Program-made: the position numbers and the translations under genes
The notes under the pieces: generated by a model
Told to the model about the DNA's origin: nothing
Database searches by the model: none
Seen by the model: only the letters and a program-made list of their open reading frames with translations
Assembly: GCA_002382085.1 (NCBI GenBank)
Contig: DFZK01000010.1
Coordinates: forward strand, 209,096 to 273,095
Direction of reading: 5' to 3'
Source: Sulfurospirillum sp. UBA4058
Lineage (GTDB): Bacteria > Campylobacterota > Campylobacteria > Campylobacterales > Sulfurospirillaceae
DNA: 64,000 nt
In this document: positions 7,488 through 17,279 of the stretch, piece after piece
Position numbering within the stretch: position 1 is the stretch's first letter
How the letters are laid out: every line of letters begins with the position of its first letter

Positions 7488-9877
7488 GGCAACAAATCAA
7501 GATTTTGTTGGCAAATGCTTTTCCACGAGCTTTGGTCGTTCACCGCGACGCATTGCGTAAAATAAGCTTTTGCTTTCTCGGTATTTTTCAGCTTCATGCT
7601 AAGCTCTCCCGCATGGTACAAGAGGCGTATTTTATCTTTAGGCGCAACATGAACGTTTAAGAGCGGTTCGACAATACTCAACGCCTCTTCGTTACGCTCT
7701 AAACGTTTTAAGGCGTCAATGTATAAAAGCTCCACGCTCGGCGTATATGCGGTCGTTTTGAATTGCGCTTGCATCTGCATAATAATCTTGGCGTATTGAC
7801 TTAAAAGTAGATCGTTTTTAGCGTCGCTTGCCATTTTGACGATCTCGTAGTACAGATCGATCGTAGCGGCTTCGTTAGGGTACAAAATGCGGATACCTTC
7901 CGCCAACGAAGAAGCACCCTCTAAATCTTTCAATCCCGTATAAGCAAAAAAGAGATCTCGAAGCGTTGCCAAATCGATCTTTTGTCGAAGCGAAAACGTT
8001 AACGTTTTCAAATCCTCTTTAAATGCGATTGCCTCTTTGAAACGTCCCGTTTTGACTAAAGCTTGCACCTCTTTTTGCGTCCACTCGTAGCGTTTTTGAA
8101 GCGACGCATCTTTGAGATGCGCACCGGATATTTCTCGGGCGCGGTCGAAACGCGATTGGCGCATAAAACACTCAAAAAGCTTATCGTCGTGCGTACCGTC
8201 GCCTAGTTGTAGCTTATAGGTTTCGATTAAGTCGATCGTCGTTGGACATTCGCTCTTTTCCAACGCTTCCAACGCAAGAGACTTTGCCGCTTCGTAGACG
8301 AGCTCTTCGCCTTTAAGATCAAAGCGATCGGGAACTTTCGCCAATGCGTCTTGCATTCCTAAAACGTCTTGATAGCGTTTTTGTTTCATCAAAAGATTGG
8401 CTTTTTCCAAGAGGGCTTTTTGTCCGATTTCGTTATTGTACTTTTCGATCAATTTGTCGTAATAATTTTCCAATTTCGTTTCATTGTTTTCCGGACGTTT
8501 AAAGAAAAGTTCGTCCAAAGCTTCGTTGACGTCTTGAAGGTACTCGCCGTTTGTTTTATAGTCGCTTAGATACTCTTGGTAACGTCCGTATGCCGCTTCC
8601 GTCTCATTGGCTTTGGCATGCCAATCGCCGCTTTCTTTGAGCAGTAATTCGCGATTTTCCTCTTTTTTAGGCATATTCGCCAATAAAAGATCTGAGATCG
8701 ACGACGCCAAATCGTATAACTTATGTTCGTATAAACGCTTTGCCAATTTATAGCTTGCCGCCGTATCTTTGAGTAAATACGCCGCATTGACGTTCAAGAC
8801 TTTGAGCAAATACTCTTTCGCCTCTTTCAATTTACCGGCATCCATCTGATAATCGCTGAGTCGAATCGCCGCTTCGGAAGCGACATCGATGTCCTGTGCG
8901 CCGTAAAGAACGTCTAAGTAAAGCTTCATCGCTTTTTCTTTCTCTTTCTTGGCAAACAGATGATCGGCATAGAGTAAAATAGCTTTTTTCGTAAAAATAT
9001 TATCGGGATGCTCGCTGACTAAGATATCTAAAAAGTAATTGGCGTCCGATTTGGAACCGCTTTTAAGATACGCTTTGGTCATCAGCATTAAGACTTCGGG
9101 TAAATTTTCATCACTCGTAAACTCTTTGCTCCAACGTTTGGCAATCTCGGCAATCGTCGTATCGTTAAAGCTCAGTTCCGCCGAATCTTCACTGCGCGCG
9201 CTTAAGATTTTATCCATAGAGCGCATTTGAAACAACTCGAGTTCACTGCGAAAAATCGAATTAGGAAAGGTATTTAACACACGCGTTACGTCTTTGACGA
9301 CGCTTTCGTAATCGCCTTTTTCATACGCTTGTTTTATCTCTAAATAAAGGGTGATATCTTTACTTTGAGCGTACGAAATCGGCTTTCCGTTAAGGTCTAA
9401 CGCCCCGACGTAAGGCATTTCTTGTTTGGAATAGGTGACGGGAAAATCAATAGCGTCGAGCGGTTTTTTTTGAACATATAACGGTTTTTCTTGAAAAAGG
9501 ATCGTCCAATGCGTGTACCGTTTGAGCTTAGGCTTGCTCAATACCTCTTTCGTCTCGAACAAACTCTCTTCGACCGCGATTAATTTAGAATCGATCTTAG
9601 GCTCGATCGCGATATAAAAGGCACCCTCTTTTTCATAAAAATCAAGCTCGGCAAACTTCATTTTCTTCGGTTCGATCGGTTTATCGATCGCTCGTTCGAT
9701 TTTGCATAAATAGCGTTTGTGTTCTAAGGCATCGGGAATCGTCTCACATGTAAAGGGCGACGCGTCGATCAGGTGCAAAATGGCATAATTAATTTTATTC
9801 TCTTTGCCGCTATTCAATACGATCTCTAAAGCAAAAAGTTGTGCCGATAAAATCCAAAGAAAGAAAATGTATTTCAT
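7484..9877 (-). CDS. pflA: PflA-type flagellar motor accessory protein (TPR-rich, exported)
   Basis: 797 residues with an N-terminal signal peptide (about 1-16), a beta-rich part to about residue 170, then many helical TPR-like repeats to the C-terminus. Length, architecture and position right after nuoN match Campylobacter PflA, which with PflB builds the periplasmic medial disk of the flagellar motor that places the stator units. Identification rests on synteny and architecture, not a search. A -10 (TATAAT, 9884-9889) ends only six bases before the ATG, so the message may be leaderless. The nuo terminator lies just upstream. Confidence 0.82.
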   Translation of the reverse strand: MKYIFFLWILSAQLFALEIVLNSGKENKINYAILHLIDASPFTCETIPDALEHKRYLCKIERAIDKPIEPKKMKFAELDFYEKEGAFYIAIEPKIDSKLIAVEESLFETKEVLSKPKLKRYTHWTILFQEKPLYVQKKPLDAIDFPVTYSKQEMPYVGALDLNGKPISYAQSKDITLYLEIKQAYEKGDYESVVKDVTRVLNTFPNSIFRSELELFQMRSMDKILSARSEDSAELSFNDTTIAEIAKRWSKEFTSDENLPEVLMLMTKAYLKSGSKSDANYFLDILVSEHPDNIFTKKAILLYADHLFAKKEKEKAMKLYLDVLYGAQDIDVASEAAIRLSDYQMDAGKLKEAKEYLLKVLNVNAAYLLKDTAASYKLAKRLYEHKLYDLASSISDLLLANMPKKEENRELLLKESGDWHAKANETEAAYGRYQEYLSDYKTNGEYLQDVNEALDELFFKRPENNETKLENYYDKLIEKYNNEIGQKALLEKANLLMKQKRYQDVLGMQDALAKVPDRFDLKGEELVYEAAKSLALEALEKSECPTTIDLIETYKLQLGDGTHDDKLFECFMRQSRFDRAREISGAHLKDASLQKRYEWTQKEVQALVKTGRFKEAIAFKEDLKTLTFSLRQKIDLATLRDLFFAYTGLKDLEGASSLAEGIRILYPNEAATIDLYYEIVKMASDAKNDLLLSQYAKIIMQMQAQFKTTAYTPSVELLYIDALKRLERNEEALSIVEPLLNVHVAPKDKIRLLYHAGELSMKLKNTEKAKAYFTQCVAVNDQSSWKSICQQNLDLLP

Positions 9878-9883
9878 GCCTAC

Positions 9884-9889
9884 ATTATA
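9884..9889 (-). promoter_or_regulatory. Extended -10 for pflA, possibly leaderless
   Basis: Minus strand TGCTATAAT, then GTAGGC and the ATG. Transcription would start at or within a base or two of the start codon. Confidence 0.5.
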
Positions 9890-9897
9890 GCAAAATA

Positions 9898-9914
9898 AGG
9901 GGATTTTCTCCCCT
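9898..9914 (-). terminator. Intrinsic terminator of the nuo operon
   Basis: On the minus strand AGGGGA-GAAAA-TCCCCT (6-bp GC-rich stem, 5-nt loop) followed by TTATTTTG, starting four bases after the nuoN stop and ahead of pflA. Confidence 0.75.
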
Positions 9915-9917
9915 CAT

Positions 9918-11405
9918 CTAAAAGCCGCTGGAAGCGACGTAGTGTGTGATAACTTCTAAAAGCGGTTCTACAAAAGCAATCGAAAAGATCGTCACGATAG
10001 CGGCAAAACCTACGATAACTTTGAGCGACGTCGAAGCGTTGGTCGCATAGAGTCTCGCATCGATCGTGACCGGTTCGTGTAAGAACATGTAAACGACCAA
10101 TTTCATGTAATAATAAACGGCAACGGCACTGTTAATCGCAATCACGATTGCCAAACCGATATACTCACTGTTTATCGCCGCGCTGATTAGATACAGTTTT
10201 CCCCAGAAAACCGAAAAAGGCGGCATACCCGCAAGCGCAAACATAAAAATACCCATAATCGTTGCCGTCATCGGCATAATTTTTACCAAGCCTGAAAACT
10301 TCGTATAGGGGTGTTGGTAACGTTCATCCCATAAATTCTCGCGATGTCTCACGATCCATAGCATCGTAAATGCACCCAAATTGGTAAAAAGAAAAAAGAT
10401 CCAGTAGACAAATAATGCCGTATTGGCTTGCGTCGTTCCGATCAAAATCGCCGCCATCATAGAACCGGCATGTGAAATCGAACTAAACGCCAACATACGT
10501 TTCACGTCTTCTTGAACCAATGCCGTGATATTGGCTAAGGTCATCGTCAGTACCACGGCGGCGTATAGTACATACTCTAACCAGACTACGCCCGAAGCGA
10601 CCAGCATTTCAAACAGACGCATCGCAACGACGAATCCGGCGATTTTCGGAACAATCGACATGTAACCGGCAAGCGGTGCGGAACTTCCCTCGTAAACGTC
10701 GGGCGTCCATGTATGCGAAGGAACCAAAGAGAGCTTAAAGCCAAGAGCCGCAACCATAAAAATCGTGGCGGCTAAAATACCGACTAAAGGCTGAAAATGA
10801 CGCTCTTGTAATACCTGTTCGATCTGATGAATTTCGACGCTTCCGGTTAACGCATAGAAAATCAATGCAGACATACCGTAAAAACCCGCCGCTAATGCAC
10901 CCATCGTAAAATACTTAATCGCCGCTTCAAACGCTTTGGCACGATTGTGAAGGGCGATAAGCGTATAAAGCGCAAGGCTTGAAGTTTCCAAGCCGATGAA
11001 AATTAAAATCAAGTTATCGCTCGTGACCATGCATTGAAAACCGACGATCATAAACATAAAAAGCGCATAGAATTCCGCCATTTTAAACTCTCTAAAATGA
11101 CGATGACTCATGGAAAGCGGCAAGAAGAGCGCGGAAGCAACCAAAATAATGACTTGTGCAATCAGCGAAATACCGTCCACCAAAAGGACGTCGAAAAAGC
11201 CTCGCACGTCGCCTTTGTATCCGATAACCGCTCCGAAATCCAAGACGATAAACAAGATCGTAATCATCGTTAGGAAGCTACGATTAAGCCCTTTAACCGC
11301 CAAATCGACGCAAATCAACGCTAATGCGCCGATCGTCAAAATGGCCATAGGAAGAAGTGCTTGTAAGTTAAGCCCCGCTATATCGATTGAAATAGGCTCC
11401 AACAT
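9918..11405 (-). CDS. nuoN: NADH-quinone oxidoreductase subunit N
   Basis: Antiporter-like proton-pumping membrane subunit of complex I, 495 residues, about 14 transmembrane helices. The proton-antiporter core is recognisable (SLVPSHTWTPDVYEGSSAPL, with conserved Lys residues in the helices around it). Last gene of the nuo operon: its ATG shares one base with the nuoM stop (TAATG). Confidence 0.96.
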   Translation of the reverse strand: MLEPISIDIAGLNLQALLPMAILTIGALALICVDLAVKGLNRSFLTMITILFIVLDFGAVIGYKGDVRGFFDVLLVDGISLIAQVIILVASALFLPLSMSHRHFREFKMAEFYALFMFMIVGFQCMVTSDNLILIFIGLETSSLALYTLIALHNRAKAFEAAIKYFTMGALAAGFYGMSALIFYALTGSVEIHQIEQVLQERHFQPLVGILAATIFMVAALGFKLSLVPSHTWTPDVYEGSSAPLAGYMSIVPKIAGFVVAMRLFEMLVASGVVWLEYVLYAAVVLTMTLANITALVQEDVKRMLAFSSISHAGSMMAAILIGTTQANTALFVYWIFFLFTNLGAFTMLWIVRHRENLWDERYQHPYTKFSGLVKIMPMTATIMGIFMFALAGMPPFSVFWGKLYLISAAINSEYIGLAIVIAINSAVAVYYYMKLVVYMFLHEPVTIDARLYATNASTSLKVIVGFAAIVTIFSIAFVEPLLEVITHYVASSGF

Positions 11406-12931
11406 TAGTGATTTCCTCCTATCGTATTCGCTTTCATCAAGAGCTCTTTCGTTGTGTCTTGAAGTGCTTTTTGATCCATCAAAACCAACATTTTTTCAAC
11501 GCTTGCATCGATGGTTGTCAAAATCGGCTTAGGATAAACGCCTAAAATCGCGACTAACGCGACTAAGGGGATCAGCGCGCTTAGCTCTTTGGCGTTTAAG
11601 TCTTTAAGCGTCTTGTTTTCGACATGTACGACTTCGCCGAAAAAAGACTTTTTATAGAGCACCAGCATATAAACGGCACCCAAGATAATGCCCGTTCCCG
11701 CCAAAAGCGTCATCACCCAATTGATACGGTAAAAACCCGCTAAAGAGAGAAATTCTCCGACAAAACCGACCGTCAAAGGAAGTCCGACCGAAGCCATCAG
11801 CATAATGCCGTAAATCGTCGCGAAGTTCGGCATAACGGAAGCTAAACCGCCGAAGTCTTTCATCATCTTCGTATGACGTCTATCGTAAATAACGCCCACT
11901 AACATAAATAACGCACCGCTCACGATACCGTGACTGAGCATTAAAAAAATCGAGCCCGTGATGCCCTCGCCGTTCATCGCAAAGGTTCCTAAAATCACGA
12001 TACCCATATGCGAAATCGAACTGTACGCGATGACTTGTTTCATATCTTCTTGCGCGTAAGCGATCATCGCCGCATAAATAACCATAATAACACAAATGAT
12101 CGCAACCGGAATCAAAAAATAGACCGATGCGTCCGGAAAGAGCGGCAGTGAAAAACGCACGAAACCGTAACTTCCCATTTTTAAAAGCACCGCCGCCAAG
12201 ATGACCGAACCGATTGTCGGAGCTTGACCGTGAGCATACGGCAACCACGTATGAAACGGGAACATCGGTACTTTAATCGCAAATCCTATGAAAAAAGCTC
12301 CAAAAAGCCATAATTGCGCATCAAAGGGTACTTGTAAAGCGTACCAATCGGGCAAGGCGAAACTCCAAATACCCGTTGCATCGTGGTACAAATACCCCAT
12401 ATACAAAATACCCACCAACATTAACACCGAGCCTGAGAACGTATAAAGAAAAAATTTGATCGCCGCATACATACGATTGGCACTGCCCCACGCACCGATG
12501 ATGTAGAGCATCGGAATTAAGGAGAGTTCCCAGAACGCATAAAACCATACGACGTCTAAAATAACGAAAACGCCGACCATCGTCATCTCTAAGAATAAAA
12601 CGGTAATCACGAGATTTTTAATCTCTTTTTCAATACTCAATCCGATTAACGCGATCATCGTAATAAACGTCGATAAAATAATCAAAAAGAGCGAAATACC
12701 GTCGACGCCCAGATAGTAGTTCATACCGTAACTCGGTACGAAAGGAAAAAATTCGACGAATTGATACCCCGGATTGCTCGTATCAAACCCCATCCATAAA
12801 ATTAAAGACAAAACAAACTCGATAGCACTCACGCAAATACCGTACGCGCGAATACTCTCTTTTACGACCAAAAAGCCTAAAAGTCCCGCCATTGCCGGGA
12901 AAAATACCAAAAGGGATAAAATATGCTCCAT
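11405..12931 (-). CDS. nuoM: NADH-quinone oxidoreductase subunit M
   Basis: Second antiporter-like proton-pumping subunit, 508 residues, about 14 helices. Motifs include FYAFWELSLIPMLYIIGAWG (with the essential Glu of the WE motif, about residue 134) and FPFHTWLPYAHGQAPT (about 225). Lies 10 bases after nuoL. Confidence 0.97.
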   Translation of the reverse strand: MEHILSLLVFFPAMAGLLGFLVVKESIRAYGICVSAIEFVLSLILWMGFDTSNPGYQFVEFFPFVPSYGMNYYLGVDGISLFLIILSTFITMIALIGLSIEKEIKNLVITVLFLEMTMVGVFVILDVVWFYAFWELSLIPMLYIIGAWGSANRMYAAIKFFLYTFSGSVLMLVGILYMGYLYHDATGIWSFALPDWYALQVPFDAQLWLFGAFFIGFAIKVPMFPFHTWLPYAHGQAPTIGSVILAAVLLKMGSYGFVRFSLPLFPDASVYFLIPVAIICVIMVIYAAMIAYAQEDMKQVIAYSSISHMGIVILGTFAMNGEGITGSIFLMLSHGIVSGALFMLVGVIYDRRHTKMMKDFGGLASVMPNFATIYGIMLMASVGLPLTVGFVGEFLSLAGFYRINWVMTLLAGTGIILGAVYMLVLYKKSFFGEVVHVENKTLKDLNAKELSALIPLVALVAILGVYPKPILTTIDASVEKMLVLMDQKALQDTTKELLMKANTIGGNH

Positions 12932-12941
12932 TACCTCACTC

Positions 12942-14798
12942 CTACATCATCGCGCTATAGATGATTGCAAACGCAAGGAGAACCAACATCCCTACGATCA
13001 TCCATCGTAACATATCGGAAAGATTTCCGCTTTGAATCTTTCTCGCCTCTTGACCGCTCGAGTAAATACATTTCGCGATAATATCCACCGTAAAATCCAC
13101 CACTTTCATATCGATTTTTTGCCATACGAACTTGGAAAGAACCGTAAACGGTTGCATAATGCAACGTTCGTATAATTTGGGAATGTAATATTGATTGCTT
13201 AGCAATCGATAGCACGCCTTTTCTTCCAACGATTTGGAAAAACCGCCTCGTTTGTATTTGTACACGGCAAAACCGATACCGCTTAGCGCAATTCCCAGCG
13301 TTGCGGCAATTAAAAGATACTCGGTTGCGTGCGGAATATGAATATGGTATTCGCTCACCAAGCGCGTAACGAACGCTTCAAACGTCGGCTCAAAAAAGCC
13401 GGCGACGATTGCCAACAACCCTAAGGGTAACAGGGCATAAATGACGAAAGGTTGTGCATCGTGAGGATGAATGCCGTATTTGACATGTTCTTTTTCGCCG
13501 AAGAAGACCAACATTACTAGACGAAAACTGTAAAATGCCGTTAATCCCGCACCGATAAACAACGCGAGCCACAAGCCGTAAGCCCCTTCGTTAAACGCAA
13601 CTTCCAAAATTTTATCTTTAGAGAAAAAGCCCGCAAACGGATAAATACCCGCCAACGCGACCGAAGCGACGCTCATCAAAATTGCCGTCGCTTTCATAGA
13701 GCCGTAAAGCCCTCCCATCTTTTTGATGTTAAGTTCATCGTGCATCGCATGCATAACGTTACCGGCACCCAAGAAAAGCAACGATTTGAAAAAAGCGTGC
13801 GTCATCAAGTGAAACAGTGCAATCCAGTAAGCACCCAAACCCGCCGCAACGAACATATAACCGAGTTGCGAAAGCGTCGAATAGGCAATAATGCGCTTTA
13901 AGTCGTTATTAACAAGTGCCATCGAAGCCGCAAAAACGGCGACGAATGCGCCCAAAGAAGCAATCGCAAATCCTACATGCGGAATCAAGCTGTACAATTC
14001 ACCGGCGCGAATCACCAAATAAACGCCCGCGGTAACCATCGTTGCGGCGTGAATCAACGCCGAAACGGGCGTAGGACCTTCCATAGCATCGGCAAGCCAC
14101 GTATGAAGCGGGAATTGCGCCGATTTACCCATCGCACCGATAAACAAGAAAATGCCGATCGTGACGACGATGCCGACGGGAAGCTCTGGCGCGGCGGCAA
14201 AAACGTCGTCGTATTGAAACGATCCGACGTTCCAGTAAATTAAGAAAAGTCCCATTAACATTCCAAGATCGGCGATACGATTCATAATAAACGCTTCATT
14301 TGCCGCCCAAGAAGCCGAGTGTTTGTGATACCAAAAGCCGATCAGCAACCACGAACAAAGACCGACGCCTTCCCAACCGATAAAAAGTCCGACGAAGTTG
14401 TCGCTCATGACCAAAATCATCATCGAAAACACAAACGCGGAGAGGTATGAAAAGAAGCGATTAAAGCTTTTATCGTGATCCATGTAACCGATAGAGTAAA
14501 TATGAACGATCGTCGAAACCAAGGTGACGGTTACCATCATGATGACCGAAACCTCATCAACGACGAATCCGAACGGTATCTCTAAATTGCCTGCGGCAAT
14601 CCAATCCATCATGGTTACATGTAAAGGTCCGTACGTATTGACGTCGACGAGCAACACAAACGAGCAAATCATCGAAACGGCGATGAGCAAAGATGCGACG
14701 ATTCCCGTAAACAACATTTTCGGACGTGCCGCAAAGAGCGCGACGAATAAAGAGCTAGCAAGCGGTGCAAAGAGTGCCGTATAAAGATAATTTTCCAT
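12942..14798 (-). CDS. nuoL: NADH-quinone oxidoreductase subunit L
   Basis: Largest antiporter-like subunit, 618 residues, with the long C-terminal amphipathic helix expected to lie along the membrane arm. Clear motifs: LFIGWEGVGLCSWLLIGFWY (about 137), FPLHTWLADAMEGPTPVSAL (about 230) and the HD region SKDKI (about 395). The N-terminal LHVTM (near residue 60) is encoded by a TTACATGTAA copy at 14615-14624. Confidence 0.97.
   Translation of the reverse strand: MENYLYTALFAPLASSLFVALFAARPKMLFTGIVASLLIAVSMICSFVLLVDVNTYGPLHVTMMDWIAAGNLEIPFGFVVDEVSVIMMVTVTLVSTIVHIYSIGYMDHDKSFNRFFSYLSAFVFSMMILVMSDNFVGLFIGWEGVGLCSWLLIGFWYHKHSASWAANEAFIMNRIADLGMLMGLFLIYWNVGSFQYDDVFAAAPELPVGIVVTIGIFLFIGAMGKSAQFPLHTWLADAMEGPTPVSALIHAATMVTAGVYLVIRAGELYSLIPHVGFAIASLGAFVAVFAASMALVNNDLKRIIAYSTLSQLGYMFVAAGLGAYWIALFHLMTHAFFKSLLFLGAGNVMHAMHDELNIKKMGGLYGSMKATAILMSVASVALAGIYPFAGFFSKDKILEVAFNEGAYGLWLALFIGAGLTAFYSFRLVMLVFFGEKEHVKYGIHPHDAQPFVIYALLPLGLLAIVAGFFEPTFEAFVTRLVSEYHIHIPHATEYLLIAATLGIALSGIGFAVYKYKRGGFSKSLEEKACYRLLSNQYYIPKLYERCIMQPFTVLSKFVWQKIDMKVVDFTVDIIAKCIYSSGQEARKIQSGNLSDMLRWMIVGMLVLLAFAIIYSAMM
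14615..14624. repeat. TTACATGTAA copy inside nuoL
   Basis: Exact 10-mer, read as Leu-His-Val in the nuoL frame. Confidence 0.8.
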
Positions 14799-14801
14799 GC
14801 T

Positions 14802-15104
14802 TTATCCTCTCATCATTTGCAAGCTGTTTAAATCAACCGAACCGTTGCGTTTATACCACAAGATTAAAAGCCCAAGACCGACGGCTACCTCGCTTGCCGC
14901 GACGGCAATGATAAAAAAAGCAAACATTTGACCGCTCAGATCACCGTAAAATTTAGAAACGGCGACAAAGCCTATATTTACGGCATTGAGTAAAATTTCC
15001 GTTGAAAAAAAGAGCATCAAGAGATTGGTTCGGCGCATCACGCCGACAAGCCCGATCGAAAATAAAATACCCGTCAAAACAAGGTAATGCGTTAATCCTA
15101 TCAT
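14802..15104 (-). CDS. nuoK: NADH-quinone oxidoreductase subunit K
   Basis: Small three-helix membrane subunit, 100 residues, with conserved Glu residues in helices 2 and 3 (FSTEILLNAVNIGFV, AASEVAVGLGLLI). Overlaps nuoJ by four bases and sits three bases before nuoL. Confidence 0.96.
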   Translation of the reverse strand: MIGLTHYLVLTGILFSIGLVGVMRRTNLLMLFFSTEILLNAVNIGFVAVSKFYGDLSGQMFAFFIIAVAASEVAVGLGLLILWYKRNGSVDLNSLQMMRG

Positions 15105-15655
15105 CGACTCTCCTTTACGTTTCCGAGCTCTTCGTCTTCTATGTTTAAATGTTCATCCATCTTTTTACTTGCCAAAACAATACCGGCAATCATCGCCACC
15201 AAGAGCATAATCGCCGCCAATTCGAATGGAATGAGGTATTTCGTAAATAAAACCAACCCGATCATTTGGACGTTACCGACATGTTCTACGGTCGGGAAGT
15301 TTGCCTGCACGCTCGAAGAAGCAAGCGGTGCGCACAGAATGATGACGATGAGGGCCGCACTCAAAACGAATAGCGTATATGCGATTTTTTTGGAACGCAT
15401 CTTTTCGCTAACGTCTCTTGTCGTATCGAAAAACATCATACCGAACGCATACAACGCCATAATCGCGCCCGAATAAACAACGATCTGCACGACGCCTAAA
15501 AATTCGGCATCCAATAAAAAAAAGAATCCCGAAATAAAAATCATACCGCCCGCTAACGCACTCATGGCGTAAAGCGCGTTTTTGCTCATCACCACAATCG
15601 TAAACATGGCGATCGTCAGTGCGGCAAAAAGATAAAAAGCTATCACTTCATACAT
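15101..15655 (-). CDS. nuoJ: NADH-quinone oxidoreductase subunit J
   Basis: Membrane subunit, 184 residues, five helices. The third-helix motif QIVVYSGAIMALYAFGMMFF (about 57-76) is typical and takes part in coupling quinone reduction to pumping. Seven bases after nuoI, overlapping nuoK. Confidence 0.95.
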   Translation of the reverse strand: MYEVIAFYLFAALTIAMFTIVVMSKNALYAMSALAGGMIFISGFFFLLDAEFLGVVQIVVYSGAIMALYAFGMMFFDTTRDVSEKMRSKKIAYTLFVLSAALIVIILCAPLASSSVQANFPTVEHVGNVQMIGLVLFTKYLIPFELAAIMLLVAMIAGIVLASKKMDEHLNIEDEELGNVKESR

Positions 15656-15662
15656 GCTAACC

Positions 15663-16280
15663 TCAATACGCTAATGGTGTTTGTTTGATGTTTTCATCGG
15701 CATTGGCACTTAATGCGCCGAAACCTTGAAACTCTTTTTGGTGTTTGGCTTTGAACGTATCCAAAGGCGTTAACATATCCTCTTTTAATCCGAAATGCGC
15801 ACGTTGTTCGCCGGCATTTTCATACTCCGCTCCGTGAACGATCGCCAGTTCGGGACAAACCTCCGCACAATAACCGCAAAAGATACAACGTCCGAAATTG
15901 ATGCTGTATTCGCTCACGACTTTACGACTTTTTTCATCCACGTGCGTGTCCATACGAATACAATTAGAAATACAGATTTTTTCGCACAATCCGCATCCGA
16001 TACAACGCTCGCTCCCGCTTTCAAACAAGCGCAATAAACGATGAATGGCGCGATATCTTGGACTCATCTCGATTTTTTCCAAGGGATATTGCAAGGTATG
16101 AATATCAAAACGAATCATCTCTCGTAAAACAATCCAAAGACCGACGAAAAGCTCACCCTTGATCGTTCGCTTGACAAAACGCTTAAACGCTTGCCAACCG
16201 TCGGTAGGCGTCGCTTCGGTATTCAAAAAAATATACGCGGAGCCGATGTCTCTACGTTTAAAATCTTTTAATTCCATCAT
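15663..16280 (-). CDS. nuoI: NADH-quinone oxidoreductase subunit I (2x[4Fe-4S])
   Basis: Electron-transfer subunit of the connecting arm, 205 residues. Two cluster motifs, CIGCGLCEKICISNC (about 96-110) and CIFCGYCAEVCPELA (about 131-145), hold clusters N6a and N6b, which pass electrons to NuoB. The N-terminal ~90 residues include an amphipathic helix. Starts six bases after nuoH. Confidence 0.97.
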   Translation of the reverse strand: MMELKDFKRRDIGSAYIFLNTEATPTDGWQAFKRFVKRTIKGELFVGLWIVLREMIRFDIHTLQYPLEKIEMSPRYRAIHRLLRLFESGSERCIGCGLCEKICISNCIRMDTHVDEKSRKVVSEYSINFGRCIFCGYCAEVCPELAIVHGAEYENAGEQRAHFGLKEDMLTPLDTFKAKHQKEFQGFGALSANADENIKQTPLAY

Positions 16281-16286
16281 CGCCTC

Positions 16287-17279
16287 CTAAAGTAGCGCAA
16301 AGCCGGTAATCAGAATATTGACGACCGATAAAGGCATCAATACTTTCCAGCATACCCACATCAATTGATCGGGTCGCACATGCGGCCATGCGGCTCTTAC
16401 CCACAAAAACAGAAAAATCCAAAACGAAACTTTAAGCAGCATCATAAGACCGCCGGGGATAAACCAAAATGCATTGTAGCCGCCCATAAAAAGGATACTG
16501 ACCAATACCGAAATCGTAATCATATTGGCATATTCGCCGATAAAAAAGAGCCCCCATCGCATACCCGAATATTCCGTCGCATATCCGGCGACGATTTCGG
16601 CTTCAAACTCGACCGTATCGAAAGGTGCACGGTTGGTCTCCATAAAACCCGCAATCGCAAAGAGCACAAACGCCAACGGTTGTTTCCAAATGAGCCAATC
16701 GCCGATGCCGCCCGTTTGGGCATCGTTAATATCGATTAGGGAAAGCGAACCTATCATCATAATCGGAGCTAAAACGGAGAGTCCGCTAACCACTTCGAAC
16801 GACAACATTTGAACCACGGCACGTGCCGCACCCAAAAGCGACCATTTATTGGCACTGCTCATACCCGCAAGCAAAGGCCCGTAAATGCCCACCGACGCTA
16901 CGCCCATCACGTAAAGAAGTGCCACGTTGATGTCGGAGATAATCGGATGAATCGTGTATCCAAAAAGCGTGAATTCCGGGAAATAAGGAACCGCCGCCAT
17001 CGCTACAAATGCCGTCGTCGCGGCAATGACCGGAGCGATCATAAAGATCGGTTTAACGGCATTTTGAGGAATGATGTCCTCTTTCGTAAAAAGCTTAATG
17101 CCGTCCGCCGCCAATTGCAACAAACCGTAAGGTCCAACGTGCATCGGTCCAAGACGGCGTTGCATAAATGCCAAGACTTTACGTTCGATAAACGTCGCAA
17201 AACCTGCCAATGCCGCAATCACGGCAACGACGATTACCGCTTTTACGACGGTTTCAATCACCACGGCCGTATCAAACAT
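16287..17279 (-). CDS. nuoH: NADH-quinone oxidoreductase subunit H
   Basis: Membrane subunit joining the arms and forming part of the quinone chamber, 330 residues, eight helices. Signature loops ERKVLAFMQRRLGPMHVGPY (about 32-51) and NRAPFDTVEFEAEIVAGYAT (about 215-234) are intact. Its ATG overlaps the end of nuoG by eight bases. Confidence 0.98.
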   Translation of the reverse strand: MFDTAVVIETVVKAVIVVAVIAALAGFATFIERKVLAFMQRRLGPMHVGPYGLLQLAADGIKLFTKEDIIPQNAVKPIFMIAPVIAATTAFVAMAAVPYFPEFTLFGYTIHPIISDINVALLYVMGVASVGIYGPLLAGMSSANKWSLLGAARAVVQMLSFEVVSGLSVLAPIMMIGSLSLIDINDAQTGGIGDWLIWKQPLAFVLFAIAGFMETNRAPFDTVEFEAEIVAGYATEYSGMRWGLFFIGEYANMITISVLVSILFMGGYNAFWFIPGGLMMLLKVSFWIFLFLWVRAAWPHVRPDQLMWVCWKVLMPLSVVNILITGFALL

